Shown here: in pieces, positions 6,189 through 13,896 of the stretch | Layout of the letters: every line of letters starts with the position of its first letter | Numbering within the stretch: the stretch's first letter is position 1 | Source: a virus | IMG/VR virus record: IMGVR_UViG_3300036768_001377 | Location: 1 to 31,523 of that record | Reading direction: 5' to 3' (one strand) | Length of the DNA: 31,523 bases | Notes under the pieces: generated by a model | The model's input: only the letters and a program-made list of their open reading frames with translations | Told to the model about the DNA's origin: nothing | The model's database searches: none | Translations under genes and position numbers: made by a program

Positions 6189-8114
6189 CTAGTAGGGTGC
6201 CTGAGACTCAGGGCTCTCCGGACCCCACGAGATCGCGAACAACCGTTCCGGCACACCGTGGCCGCGCCGGCTCTGATGGTCCGGGAACTGGACCTCAATC
6301 CCCACCGACCGAAGGGCCGGCGCCAACCTCCGGAGCTGGCTCGACAGCCCGCGCGGCGTCTTTGGCCAGCCAGCCTGATCCCGCGTCGCCGCCGGGACCC
6401 GATTCCGCAAGGTCTCGAGCAACTCGAGGCAGGTCCCTTGCCAGAAGCCCCCAGGCCCCTGCATCACCTGGAGCGCGACCGCGACCGGGCTCTCCTCCAA
6501 TACCGCCGCCGTGGCCTGCTCTCGGTTCGAGCGCACGATCCGGCTGAACTCCCCAGGACGGTCGCCCAGGTGCAGGCTCATCGCTTCGCCCCAGCGCTCG
6601 AAGTCCGCCATCCGGGCCTTGCCCGCCAGCTCCACCAACGGCAGCCTGGCCACGGCCCCGACGGCGATGTCCAGCAGCGCGCCGAGTATCCGCGGATGGG
6701 CGCGCTCGAACGCCCGCCAAATCTCCCGCTCATCCTTCCGCCGGGAATCACTGATCGATGGCAAGCTCACCAGCAGCGCCCGGCTCAGCAGATCCGCCCG
6801 GTGCGCGAACTCCTCGATCCCGTTCAAGATCAGCGGCCGGTTCACGTCAAAGATCTGGGCCGCGTCGTCGGTGTAGTTCCGGCGAACCACAAACCCCCCC
6901 CCGGTGGCCAGTCGCGCCAACGCGTCGCTGAACCAGGATGGCAGCCGCGAGATGTTGTCGAACGTGATCACCCACGTCGTGTTGGCGATCACCATCAGAT
7001 CCCGCACACTCTCCGGCTGGCTGCCCAGCAGCGGCCGGCACGGGTCGATGCAATGCTTCAACAACCTGGTCGTTGTCGACTTGGCTGACCCCTGCTCGCC
7101 CGTGATGACCAACACCGGATAGGGACCCAGCGGCTGAAGCCAGTACGTCAGCGCCGCGGTGAGCAGCCGCCGGATCTCCGGCGATTCCACGTTCACGATC
7201 GACCAGAGCTCCTCGAGGTCATGTCCAGGTTGCGGATCAGGCAGCTCCGCAATCCCCGGCGGACGCCGGAAATGCACTGGCGGATTGTCCACTCGCCGCC
7301 AGCCCAAGGGCGACACCGCCACGGCCCGTCCGCCACGGCCCAGGTCCAGATAGAACTCAGGCGAGCCGCGGGGCCCCTCCGGGTCGGGCGCAACCCGGAG
7401 GTACGTCTCTGCCACCGGCGCACCAAAACAGGCCCTGGCCGCGAGGATCTCCTGCACGGTCCGGATCGCATCCGCGGGCGGCGGTGCCTTTCGGTCTTGC
7501 CAGTACGCATAGGCCAGCCACCGGCGCACGGCCTCGGAATCAGCGCGGTAATGCTCCACGTGTCCGTTCACGGGTATGGAGACATAGGGATCGCCACCCG
7601 GAGTCGCGAACAGACGCACCTGCTCGGCCACGCGCATCAGCGTCTGCGTGTGCGTCTCGACCTCTTTGGCCAGGGCCTGGTCGTGGGCCCGGGTCTCAAA
7701 CGCGGGCATCTGCCAGGGCCGGTCGAATGCCAGCACCTTGAAGAAATCGAACTGCTCGCACCACGCCGCCAGCGTGGCATGCTCCGAGTGCAGGCCCGGC
7801 AACGTCCAGTACCGCACCTGCTCCGCCTTGGCCTTGCGACAGGCCGCCGCGACCTCCTCAGCCTCCAGCGACCCCGCGTCGCTGTCCGGTGCGCAGACGA
7901 TCACCCGCTTCCCACGCATCTGCCGACGCGGCGCATGATAGGCGGCGACGTTCAGGCCGATGGGGCCCATCCTGGCGAGTGTGTTCGCGTCCTGGGACGT
8001 GGGCACCAAGAAGAGCCAGTCCTCCAGCTCGGACTCCAGCTTGAGGATCTCCGCGGTGGCAACCCCGTCCTCGCGCCCCTCGCGCCCCTCGCGGCAAGTA
8101 GGTCTCATCGTCAT
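6189..8114 (-). CDS. Replication ATPase: Toprim-like N-terminus plus P-loop helicase-type domain
   Basis: A 641-aa protein. An N-terminal region has a Toprim-like signature (RVIVCAPDSDAGSLEAEE, with DSD at about 77-79), the acidic motif of primases and topoisomerases. The C-terminal half is a P-loop ATPase with Walker A GEQGSAKST (about 339-347) and Walker B WVITFDNISRL (D386), followed by TGGGFVVRRNYTDD and PLILNGIEE, which I recognise from a widespread family of phage and mobile-element ATP-binding proteins. A primase-helicase or replicative ATPase role fits. I chose ATG 8114, which overlaps the Erf stop (ATGA); the frame extends to 8267 inside the Erf gene. Its own end abuts the iteron-like region. 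Confidence 0.72.
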   Translation of the reverse strand: MTMRPTCREGREGREDGVATAEILKLESELEDWLFLVPTSQDANTLARMGPIGLNVAAYHAPRRQMRGKRVIVCAPDSDAGSLEAEEVAAACRKAKAEQVRYWTLPGLHSEHATLAAWCEQFDFFKVLAFDRPWQMPAFETRAHDQALAKEVETHTQTLMRVAEQVRLFATPGGDPYVSIPVNGHVEHYRADSEAVRRWLAYAYWQDRKAPPPADAIRTVQEILAARACFGAPVAETYLRVAPDPEGPRGSPEFYLDLGRGGRAVAVSPLGWRRVDNPPVHFRRPPGIAELPDPQPGHDLEELWSIVNVESPEIRRLLTAALTYWLQPLGPYPVLVITGEQGSAKSTTTRLLKHCIDPCRPLLGSQPESVRDLMVIANTTWVITFDNISRLPSWFSDALARLATGGGFVVRRNYTDDAAQIFDVNRPLILNGIEEFAHRADLLSRALLVSLPSISDSRRKDEREIWRAFERAHPRILGALLDIAVGAVARLPLVELAGKARMADFERWGEAMSLHLGDRPGEFSRIVRSNREQATAAVLEESPVAVALQVMQGPGGFWQGTCLELLETLRNRVPAATRDQAGWPKTPRGLSSQLRRLAPALRSVGIEVQFPDHQSRRGHGVPERLFAISWGPESPESQAPY

Positions 8115-8839
8115 GTCCCACTCCTCACGCCCTGGGCGCGCGCGCGGGCCACCTCGTACGCCCTCATGGCCGCTTGGACCTGCGCCGGACTCCACTCCAC
8201 CAGACGACTGGGCCACTCCCGCTGCCTCGCGTACTGCTTGAACCACTCCAGCTCCCCGGCCGTGCACGCCCAGTCGTATAACTGCCGGCCCGTCTCCTCC
8301 GCCGGCCGCTCGTCCCTCTCCGGGGACCGCCGCCCTCCGGCCGCGGTACCAGAGACGCCCCCGTTCTGCGCAACCGCAGAGGCCGGCCGTCGCGCCTGTG
8401 CCGTGGACCTGGCCTGCTCCACCTCCAGGCCGTCGTCGTCCTCAGCCGCCAGCGACAGGATCGCCAGGAGTGCATACCGCCGCACGTACGTGATCGCCGA
8501 CCCCAGCGCCCGCGGATCACCCCACGGAGCCACGATCGGAATCTCGCTGGCGATCCACTGCCCCGAGCGGTGCATCAGTTGCGTCCGCAGCCGGCAGAAG
8601 TGCTGCAACTTCTGCCAATCCGGGCCGCCCGGCTCCTGCGCCGGCACAAACGTCTGCACCACGGCCAAACCCGCCGTGTGCAAAGCGGGCCGAATCGCCG
8701 CATGCACCGTCGCCAAATCGGCATAATGATACACATATTTGCCAGCGTCGGCCTCGGAGCGCTTGACCACCGCCCCGACCTCGGCCTGAAACTTCACCAG
8801 CGCCTCCGCGATCTGGTCGATCTGCTCGCTGCTGTACAT
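8111..8839 (-). CDS. Erf-family single-strand annealing recombinase
   Basis: A 242-aa protein of the ERF superfamily (P22 Erf type), which binds single-stranded DNA ends and anneals homologous strands, often to circularise phage genomes or aid replication. The family segments are clear: YHYADLATVHAAIRPALHTAGLAVVQ and GDPRALGSAITYVRRYALLAILSLAAEDDDG. A linker rich in R, G and S follows, then a C-terminal helical tail (LYDWACTAGELEWFKQY...). ATG 8839 has a strong AAGGAG ribosome site 7 nt upstream, preferred over the in-frame start at 8899. It is coupled by ATGA to the replication ATPase, forming a replication/recombination pair. Confidence 0.88.
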   Translation of the reverse strand: MYSSEQIDQIAEALVKFQAEVGAVVKRSEADAGKYVYHYADLATVHAAIRPALHTAGLAVVQTFVPAQEPGGPDWQKLQHFCRLRTQLMHRSGQWIASEIPIVAPWGDPRALGSAITYVRRYALLAILSLAAEDDDGLEVEQARSTAQARRPASAVAQNGGVSGTAAGGRRSPERDERPAEETGRQLYDWACTAGELEWFKQYARQREWPSRLVEWSPAQVQAAMRAYEVARARAQGVRSGT

Positions 8840-8908
8840 CGCGTGCTCCTTCGGCGACAATCGCCGCGTCTGGTTGATGACGGATCGTTGACCTGACACA
8901 CGCCTCCC

Positions 8909-8955
8909 GAACGGCCCGGGCCGACCCGTTCAGCGGCATTCGGCCCGGGCCGTTC
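8909..8955 (-). terminator. Very stable 16-bp hairpin between early genes
   Basis: GAACGGCCCGGGCCGA (8909-8924) and TCGGCCCGGGCCGTTC (8940-8955) are perfect complements with a 15-nt loop. The hairpin starts 3 bp past the stop of the 97-aa gene and lies upstream of erf. There is no U-tract, so it may act as an attenuator, an RNA-stability element or a partial terminator separating the first early genes from erf and the replication gene. Confidence 0.55.
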
Positions 8956-8957
8956 TC

Positions 8958-9251
8958 TTACTGGCTCTCAGACCGCCGATTCGGTCTGAACTGCCAGAAC
9001 GGCATGGCGCTGCTCACCGTCCGCTTCGCGCGGAGCCGTTGCATCGCCGCGGCGATCCGCTGGCGACGGGCACGCAACGTGCGCATCCGCTTGAACGTCT
9101 CGCCCGCCTCGTCAAATCGCCTCTCCGCGATCTGGTCGATCATGCGTGTGACCAGGCCCCGGCCGATTCGGCCCCATCCCTCGTGCAGCCGCTCCAGCCG
9201 TTGCATCGCAAAGAACGCCCGCGCGGGCCGCTCCTTGGCACCGTCACACAT
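8958..9251 (-). CDS. 97-aa unknown helical basic protein
   Basis: Third gene of the early operon, overlapping the preceding gene by 8 nt. It is Arg-rich and predicted helical throughout (GRGLVTRMIDQIAERRFDEAGETFKRMRTLRARRQRI), with the make-up of a small nucleic-acid-binding protein. It ends near the 16-bp hairpin. No family recognised. Confidence 0.55.
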   Translation of the reverse strand: MCDGAKERPARAFFAMQRLERLHEGWGRIGRGLVTRMIDQIAERRFDEAGETFKRMRTLRARRQRIAAAMQRLRAKRTVSSAMPFWQFRPNRRSESQ

Positions 9252-9504
9252 CGAGGATCCTCCCCAGGGCCTGACGCGCCCGCTCCAGAACCTCGGCCAC
9301 GTCGGCGCACTGTTGGTGCATCACGTCCAGTGCGCGGTGCCAGGCCATCGCCTCGTCACCCAACCGCTCCACCAGGTGCAACGCCCGATTGCTGATCGCC
9401 CGGTGCTGCACCTTCATCGCATCGAGCCGACTGTGAACCCACGACAGGTCGTCCATCGCCCTCCAGGCCGTCTCCGCCTCCCTGGGTGCGTCTGGTCCGT
9501 TCAT
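9244..9504 (-). CDS. 86-aa unknown helical protein
   Basis: Start overlaps the upstream stop (9504-9501, ATGA) and its stop overlaps the downstream start by 8 nt. The sequence has heptad-like hydrophobic spacing (LSWVHSRLDAMKVQHRAISNRALHLVERLGDEAMAWHRAL) suggesting a coiled coil. No catalytic motif. It may form a complex with its 97-aa neighbour, since the two are coupled and both helical; that is inference. Confidence 0.55.
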   Translation of the reverse strand: MNGPDAPREAETAWRAMDDLSWVHSRLDAMKVQHRAISNRALHLVERLGDEAMAWHRALDVMHQQCADVAEVLERARQALGRILDV

Positions 9505-10085
9505 CGATCCACCTCCTCGCCATCGCCCTCACTCTGGCTCGGAGTCGGCGTCGCCAGCGGCCGTTGCCGTCGCGCTCGCTCGAGCACCTCGAGCCGCTCC
9601 TCGAACGTCTCGGGATCCGGCGCCCCGAGGAACAGGGCCAACCGGGCCAGCTCCTCGAGTTTCGAGGCCAGCCACTTCGCGGTCGGCCCAGGCCGCAACC
9701 GCATGAAGTACGCCTCGAGATCGATCTCGCGCACGAACATGGGCCGATCATCCAGGTCGGCCGGCCACGGTTGACTGGCCGCCCAGTGCCGGTCGTCCCG
9801 CGACGGTTCGAAGTACGTCTCGATGCGCCAGACGCCGCGGCATCGCCCGCTGGTGCGGTGCCGACGTCGCCGCGGCCCCGTCGCCGGCGGCGCATCCGCC
9901 CCCTCGCGGTTGGTTCTCGTTGCCGTCGCCGTCGCCGGCGGCACATCCGCCGCCGATTCGCGCGCGTCCTCGGCGCGCACTGCGGCCGCATCCCCTCCGG
10001 GATCGGCCCCACACATCCGCGCGTCGCGGCTCTCACGCTCGCGGCGCGCACGGGGCGATCGCCCCGCCCATGCGGGTGTACTCAT
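9501..10085 (-). CDS. 194-aa unknown protein, first gene of the early operon
   Basis: The first gene after the TTGACA promoter. The N-terminal ~80 residues are low-complexity and Arg/Ala-rich, with a loose internal repeat (ADVPPAT, ADAPPAT) encoded by similar GCCGGCGGC-rich DNA near 9885-9955. From residue about 85 the sequence is better ordered (GVWRIETYFEPSRDDRHWAASQPWPADLDDRPMFVREIDLEAYFMRLRPGPTAKWLASKLEELARLALFLG). It ends acidic. I do not recognise the family. Position suggests an early function such as host takeover or replication control. Confidence 0.55.
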   Translation of the reverse strand: MSTPAWAGRSPRARRERESRDARMCGADPGGDAAAVRAEDARESAADVPPATATATRTNREGADAPPATGPRRRRHRTSGRCRGVWRIETYFEPSRDDRHWAASQPWPADLDDRPMFVREIDLEAYFMRLRPGPTAKWLASKLEELARLALFLGAPDPETFEERLEVLERARRQRPLATPTPSQSEGDGEEVDR

Positions 10086-10183
10086 CTGTCAGTCACCGGT
10101 TTGATTGCCTCGCCCGTCCGATCCGGCCAAGGAACGGCACGCGCGAAGCGGTCACGCCGCGGCCCCTGCCGCGGTCATCCTGG

Positions 10184-10211
10184 AGCCTAATCAGCGCGTC
10201 GCCCGTGTCAA
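10184..10211 (-). promoter_or_regulatory. Candidate early promoter reading leftward
   Basis: On the minus strand, a perfect -35 box TTGACA (10211-10206) is followed after 16 nt by TAGGCT (10189-10184), a weak -10 match (3 of 6). It lies just downstream of a strong terminator and about 100 bp upstream of the first early gene (10085), with only one orientation of genes to serve. Confidence 0.5.
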
Positions 10212-10232
10212 GAGGCTGGTGGCTGCGCGCGC

Positions 10233-10285
10233 AAAAAACCCCCGTGGAGGCGTTCTTGAGATTGGCCGGATCACCTCCACGGGGG
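10233..10285 (-). terminator. Intrinsic terminator on the minus strand
   Basis: A perfect 12-bp stem, CCCCCGTGGAGG (10239-10250) with CCTCCACGGGGG (10274-10285), and a 23-nt loop. On the minus strand it is followed at once by six U (10238-10233). It lies after two tRNA 3' halves read in the same direction, so in the prophage it could end transcription of a rebuilt tRNA gene and shield the early promoter. Confidence 0.8.
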
Positions 10286-10393
10286 CCAAAGCAAGGCTCA
10301 CCCCGATCCATCGCTCCTAGTGTACAGGATGTCTCCTGACGTTTGAAGCTCGGGATCGAGGTCTAGGGGAGGACCCTCGCGGGACCTCCCCAG

Positions 10394-10433
10394 GGCGCCT
10401 TGCGGGAGTCGAACCCGCATCGATCACCGTGAG
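10394..10433 (-). tRNA. 3' half of a tRNA, anticodon CTC (probably tRNA-Glu), partial
   Basis: Read on the minus strand, the sequence fits tRNA numbering from the anticodon onward: CTC plus AC of the loop, 3' anticodon strand GGTGA, 5-nt variable loop TCGAT, T-arm GCGGG-TTCGACT-CCCGC (perfect 5-bp stem), acceptor strand AAGGCGC and base 73 C. Loop ending CAC is typical of tRNA-Glu. No D-arm or 5' half precedes it. A GGCGCCT just upstream (10438-10432) can pair with AGGCGCC at the 3' end, giving an alternative mini-helix fold; GGCGCC is itself palindromic, so this may be chance. Confidence 0.5.
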
Positions 10434-10462
10434 GCGCCACCAGAACCAGATCGACCAGCGAA

Positions 10463-10504
10463 TGGAGCGGAAGGGGATCGAACCCTCAACCTCAGCATTG
10501 CGAA
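10463..10504 (-). other. Candidate attP: 3' half of tRNA-Ala(CGC)
   Basis: The minus strand reads loop TTCGCAA (anticodon CGC), stem strand TGCTG, variable AGGTT, T-arm GAGGG-TTCGATC-CCCTT, acceptor strand CCGCTCC and base 73 A. Position 70 is T, so pairing with G3 would give the G3:U70 pair that identifies tRNA-Ala. Upstream of the loop the bases (CACCG) no longer pair properly with TGCTG, so the tRNA similarity begins at the anticodon loop. Phage attP sites often carry the 3' part of a host tRNA gene so that integration restores it. The integrase start lies 114-120 bp away. CCA is not encoded. Confidence 0.72.
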
Positions 10505-10623
10505 CGGTGGGAGGGAATTCGGGGATATGCGGTCGCGCTGACAAAAATCGACGCTCCGACTCGGGATGGGTGGGTCGGATCGGCTCGCGGAGGGCCTAGA
10601 AATGAGAGGGAGGAGAAATGTTT

Positions 10624-11631
10624 ATGAGCGCGACCGACGCGATGCCATTTGACGAGTTCCGTCGTCGTATCCACGCGGTCTATGCGGGGCCGGCGCATTC
10701 TCCCCGCACCGCCTACCAGATGGACCATGTGCTGGCCTTGGTCCAAAGACTTGGGTGCACGTCAATCGCCGACGTCACCACTGAGCTGGCCGCCAAGTAC
10801 GTCGCGTGGCGCTGTGAAAGTGTCTGTGCCACGACGGTCCTTGGCGAGCTGTGTTATTTAAGGTCTGCTGTCAACTACGCAATCGAGGAAGGTTGGATCG
10901 ATCGCAAGCCTCAGTGGCACCGGGTGCGTCCCAGAGCCGGCCCACGGCGGAAGAAGGTGCTCCATTCCATTGGTGACATCGCCAGGGTACTCGCTCTTCT
11001 CAAATCCCGGTCAGCGGAGTGGACATGGAACCGGTTGTACGCCCTGGTCGGAGTGGTCGCATATACCGGTCTGCGGCGCGATGAAGCGTTACATTTGCAG
11101 GTGGCCGATGTCCACCTGTCCGACCGACTCATCCTGGTGGTTGCTCGAAGAAGGTTGAAAACGCAAGCCTCAGCCGCACCGGTCCCCATCTGCTCACCTT
11201 TGCGGGCCATTCTGGCGCAGTGGATTCCGCGTGTCGGTAGTCCCTGGTTATTCCCAGGGGTTCGCCGGACCGGGCCCTGGATCGGCGGCAGCGACGGTAC
11301 TCGACCGACCGACCGTGTGAGAGCAGTCGGCGCCGAGTTGGGGATTGACGGTCTGACGTTGCAATCGTTGCGGCACACGTTCGCGACATGGTCGCGGCGG
11401 CGCTGGGGGCTGAGCGCCCTGCAATTACGCGATGTGCTCCGGCATACGACCGAGCACACCCAGGAGCACTACGTCCATGGCGAACTGGACTTCGAGGAGC
11501 TGATCCGATCGGTGAGGAAGGTCCGGTACCACGAATCCGCGGGGCGCGCGCAAACACGGCCGTCTGCCGTGACAGGACGGCCGTGCAGGGTGAGGGGTGC
11601 TAGCAACGACCTCACCGGGCCGGGGTGCTAG
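10624..11631 (+). CDS. Tyrosine recombinase, phage integrase adjacent to attP
   Basis: A phage integrase of 336 aa from ATG 10624, which has AGGAG 8 nt upstream; ATG 10618 is only 2 nt from that site and is less likely. Numbering from 10618: core-binding domain about 10-95, catalytic R153 in TGLRRDEALHL, K181, R252 in LQSLRHTFATW, H276 in LRHTTEHTQ, nucleophile Y285 in EHYVH. The first histidine of the usual HxxR box is Q249, a tolerated variation. It is transcribed against the rest of the genome and lies beside the tRNA-Ala half, the standard integrase-attP arrangement. The last ~35 residues are low-quality and overlap hairpins and repeats. Confidence 0.9.
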   Translation: MSATDAMPFDEFRRRIHAVYAGPAHSPRTAYQMDHVLALVQRLGCTSIADVTTELAAKYVAWRCESVCATTVLGELCYLRSAVNYAIEEGWIDRKPQWHRVRPRAGPRRKKVLHSIGDIARVLALLKSRSAEWTWNRLYALVGVVAYTGLRRDEALHLQVADVHLSDRLILVVARRRLKTQASAAPVPICSPLRAILAQWIPRVGSPWLFPGVRRTGPWIGGSDGTRPTDRVRAVGAELGIDGLTLQSLRHTFATWSRRRWGLSALQLRDVLRHTTEHTQEHYVHGELDFEELIRSVRKVRYHESAGRAQTRPSAVTGRPCRVRGASNDLTGPGC

Positions 11632-11635
11632 CAAC
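11594..11635. repeat. Two 14-bp direct repeats GGGGTGCTAGCAAC at the integrase end
   Basis: Exact copies at 11594-11607 and 11622-11635, 28 bp apart; the second contains the integrase stop codon. Each includes the palindrome GCTAGC. A hairpin lies just upstream (CACGGCCGTC 11555-11564 with GACGGCCGTG 11576-11585). Together they occupy the point where integrase and tail operon transcripts meet, so a terminator or protein-binding role is possible. Confidence 0.7.
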
Positions 11636-11675
11636 AGCCGACCCGAGGGGATTTTACCATCGAGACGACAGAGGT

Positions 11676-13811
11676 CTATCCTGAGTGCCTTGCGCGGAGG
11701 TCGGAGAGTTGGAGCACGGTGGACTGCTGCTCGCCGGCGAAGTGCCAGGCGACCGCGACGACGCGGGGGTAGGCGGGCCCCTCGCCCTGATCGTTGGCGG
11801 CGTTGCCGCGGAGCGAGGCCTCGCGGCCGCGGATCACGCTGATGCGGTCGCCGACCTCGTAGGCGTTGGTCAGGAAGGGGAGCGTGACGGAGCCGGCCAG
11901 GGGCGGCATCTCGTGGGTAGCGCGGAGTTGCCTGGCGTGGGCGAGGGCCTTGTCGGTGTCGTCGCGGACGACGATGTCCTCGTTGGTTTGGTTGAAGAAC
12001 GAATGCGCGGCGACGGTGTGGAGCTGGAAATGGTCGCGCGCGTCGACGCGGCGAATGCGTGGGAATTTGGTGGGGCTGGCGACGCGGGCGGGGGCGTAGG
12101 CGGGCACGGCCAGGTCGTCGTCGATGACGGTGGTCAGGCAGAGCACGAACCGGGTATTTGCTCCCGACGGGTTGGCCTGGCTGGTGATGCCGCGCAGGAT
12201 CTTGGAATGTTCCTGGGGGTCGGGGCCGGTGTACTCGCCGATCGGCCAGGCCTCGGGGTCCTCGCAGGTGACCAGGATGCCCAGGCGATCGGTAAGGAGG
12301 CGCCAGCCGCCGTCGATGGGCTGCCAGTGTCCGGAGCCGTCCCAGACGGCGGGCGTGGGTCCGGCGTAGTCGCGGGAGAAGTGCAGGCAGGCGCGGTAGG
12401 GCGTGCCCTTGCTGTCCGCGGACAGGAGTGTGTGCGAGCCGGGCCGGACGCGCTTGACGTAGCTGGGTGTGCCGTCGTCCTTGGGCTTGAAGACGGCCGA
12501 GAGGTCGAGGGCGGTGGTGACCCAGGAGCCGTCCCAGTGTCCCTCGCCCGCCTCGTCGGCGACATACAGGCGGTACTTGTCGCGGACCTCGGCCGAGGCC
12601 AGTCGCAGGTTCGCGGCCTTGAACGCCTGGCGGTTGGCGGCGGTTTCGTCGCCGGCGGCTGGAATGAAGCCGGGGGCCAGGACGATCGAGCACTCAACTC
12701 GGCGCAGGGCGGTCTCGAGCGAAAAGCTGTTGACGACGGCGTTCAGGTCGCGTGCGAGATGGAGCTGGGAAACAGTGTTCCGCGCCGGGTCGATCATGGA
12801 GCCGGCTTTGTCGAGCCAGAGGACCTTGGCGGCGGTGGACTCGCCGTTGTCGACGCGGTAGAGGTCGGCGAAGGTTACCGGATGGCCGGCGTCGTCGGTA
12901 CGGGTGACGAAGGCGAAGCCGAAGCCGGCATATCCGGCCAGCTCGGCGACGGCGTCGGGCCAGGGCTTGTTGCTGGCGTCGTAGTCGCGGACGGTGATGT
13001 CGGCGGCGTCGTAGGTTGAGGGGTCGGCTGGGTCGATCATCCCCGCGCCCGGCTTGGGCGACCGGACCTTCAGCAGGGCGTCGAGGTCGCCGAAGTCCGG
13101 GTTTCTGACGTACTGCTCGGTATTGAGGGCCAGGAGGTAGCGGATCGCGCCCGAGAGTGTCCAGGCCGTGCGCGGGTCGGGCGAGCGGGTGAGTTGCTCG
13201 TCCGTGAAGACCGGGTACCGCTTGGCCGGGTCAGACTGGTTGACGTCGTGGCCGGCGGGCGTGCAGTTCGGGCGGCCGTCGGGGTTGAACCGGCAGGGCA
13301 GATCGACTGAGACCGGCTCGGCGGCGTCGTAGTCGTCGGCGGGCCGCATGAGGCGGCCGATCACGGGCTGGTCGAAGCAGCGGGCGGCGATGCCGACGGC
13401 GGTGAAGCTGACGACCTGGTCGTCGGGCCCGAGGTCGACCTGAGGCACCTGGGCGAAGCCGTCGAAGAGGACGCGGCGCTCGCCGTGTGGCGTCCAGCTC
13501 AGGACCACGATCCGCTCGTCGGGGCGGACGACGGCCGCGGGCGCCGTGGCGCCCGGGCACCACAAGTGTTCGAACTGGGTCGGGAAGCCGTTCGCCTCGG
13601 CGATGACGTCGAGCAGGTAGTGAAACTGGGCGACGGGGGGGTGCGGGCCCTCGGTGTACTGGATGTGGTCGCAGGCGACATTGGCAAGGATCTCGAAGCG
13701 GTTGTCGTCTCTGTCCGGACCATCGTGGTAGCGGCAGACGACGAGCGGGGACGCGTCCTCGCCGAGCGTCGACGCGGGCGGGTCCAGATCGAACGAGGGT
13801 GAGCTGGGCAT
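11676..13811 (-). CDS. Tail hub / tail-tip protein
   Basis: A 711-aa protein and the last gene of the late operon. The N-terminal part (VVCRYHDGPDRDDNRFEILANVACDHIQYTEGPHPPVAQFHYLLDV, then RIVVLSWTPHGERRVLFDGFAQVPQVDL) resembles the first domain of hub/baseplate proteins such as gp27/gpD. The C-terminal part ends LTNAYEVGDRISVIRGREASLRGNA...RVVAVAWHFAGEQQSTVLQLSD, a pattern seen at the end of hub proteins. No peptidase or lysozyme motif is visible. It probably closes the tail tip and holds fibres. The call is by size, position and overall pattern. Confidence 0.55.
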   Translation of the reverse strand: MPSSPSFDLDPPASTLGEDASPLVVCRYHDGPDRDDNRFEILANVACDHIQYTEGPHPPVAQFHYLLDVIAEANGFPTQFEHLWCPGATAPAAVVRPDERIVVLSWTPHGERRVLFDGFAQVPQVDLGPDDQVVSFTAVGIAARCFDQPVIGRLMRPADDYDAAEPVSVDLPCRFNPDGRPNCTPAGHDVNQSDPAKRYPVFTDEQLTRSPDPRTAWTLSGAIRYLLALNTEQYVRNPDFGDLDALLKVRSPKPGAGMIDPADPSTYDAADITVRDYDASNKPWPDAVAELAGYAGFGFAFVTRTDDAGHPVTFADLYRVDNGESTAAKVLWLDKAGSMIDPARNTVSQLHLARDLNAVVNSFSLETALRRVECSIVLAPGFIPAAGDETAANRQAFKAANLRLASAEVRDKYRLYVADEAGEGHWDGSWVTTALDLSAVFKPKDDGTPSYVKRVRPGSHTLLSADSKGTPYRACLHFSRDYAGPTPAVWDGSGHWQPIDGGWRLLTDRLGILVTCEDPEAWPIGEYTGPDPQEHSKILRGITSQANPSGANTRFVLCLTTVIDDDLAVPAYAPARVASPTKFPRIRRVDARDHFQLHTVAAHSFFNQTNEDIVVRDDTDKALAHARQLRATHEMPPLAGSVTLPFLTNAYEVGDRISVIRGREASLRGNAANDQGEGPAYPRVVAVAWHFAGEQQSTVLQLSDLRARHSG

Positions 13812-13822
13812 GGCGATAGGTG

Positions 13823-13896
13823 GTAGGCGGTAGGCAGTCGCTTCGCGGACAACCAGGCTGGCCGCGAGGCCTGCGTCTTCACTGCTTGCCGCCTAC
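13823..13896. repeat. Imperfect inverted repeat in the gap before the hub gene
   Basis: GTAGGCGGTAGGCAGT (13823-13838) pairs with ACTGCTTGCCGCCTAC (13881-13896) except for two positions in the middle, across a 42-nt loop. It fills most of the 84-bp gap between two late genes, which otherwise overlap or nearly touch. It may be a regulatory hairpin or an inserted repeat. Confidence 0.5.

Noticed and set aside
7221-8726. 501-aa plus-strand frame opposite the replication ATPase and erf
   Set aside because: Antisense of two genes with clear family motifs; composition (R, G, H, P) is that of a shadow.
10505-10600. 5' half of a tRNA upstream of the Ala-type half
   Set aside because: No D-arm or matching acceptor strand; the GGAGCGT at about 10550 gives a 95-nt unit with no tRNA fold.
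11685-13019. Long plus-strand frame opposite the hub gene
   Set aside because: Gly/Val/Asp-rich antisense shadow of the minus-strand gene; no start signal and no neighbours in that direction.
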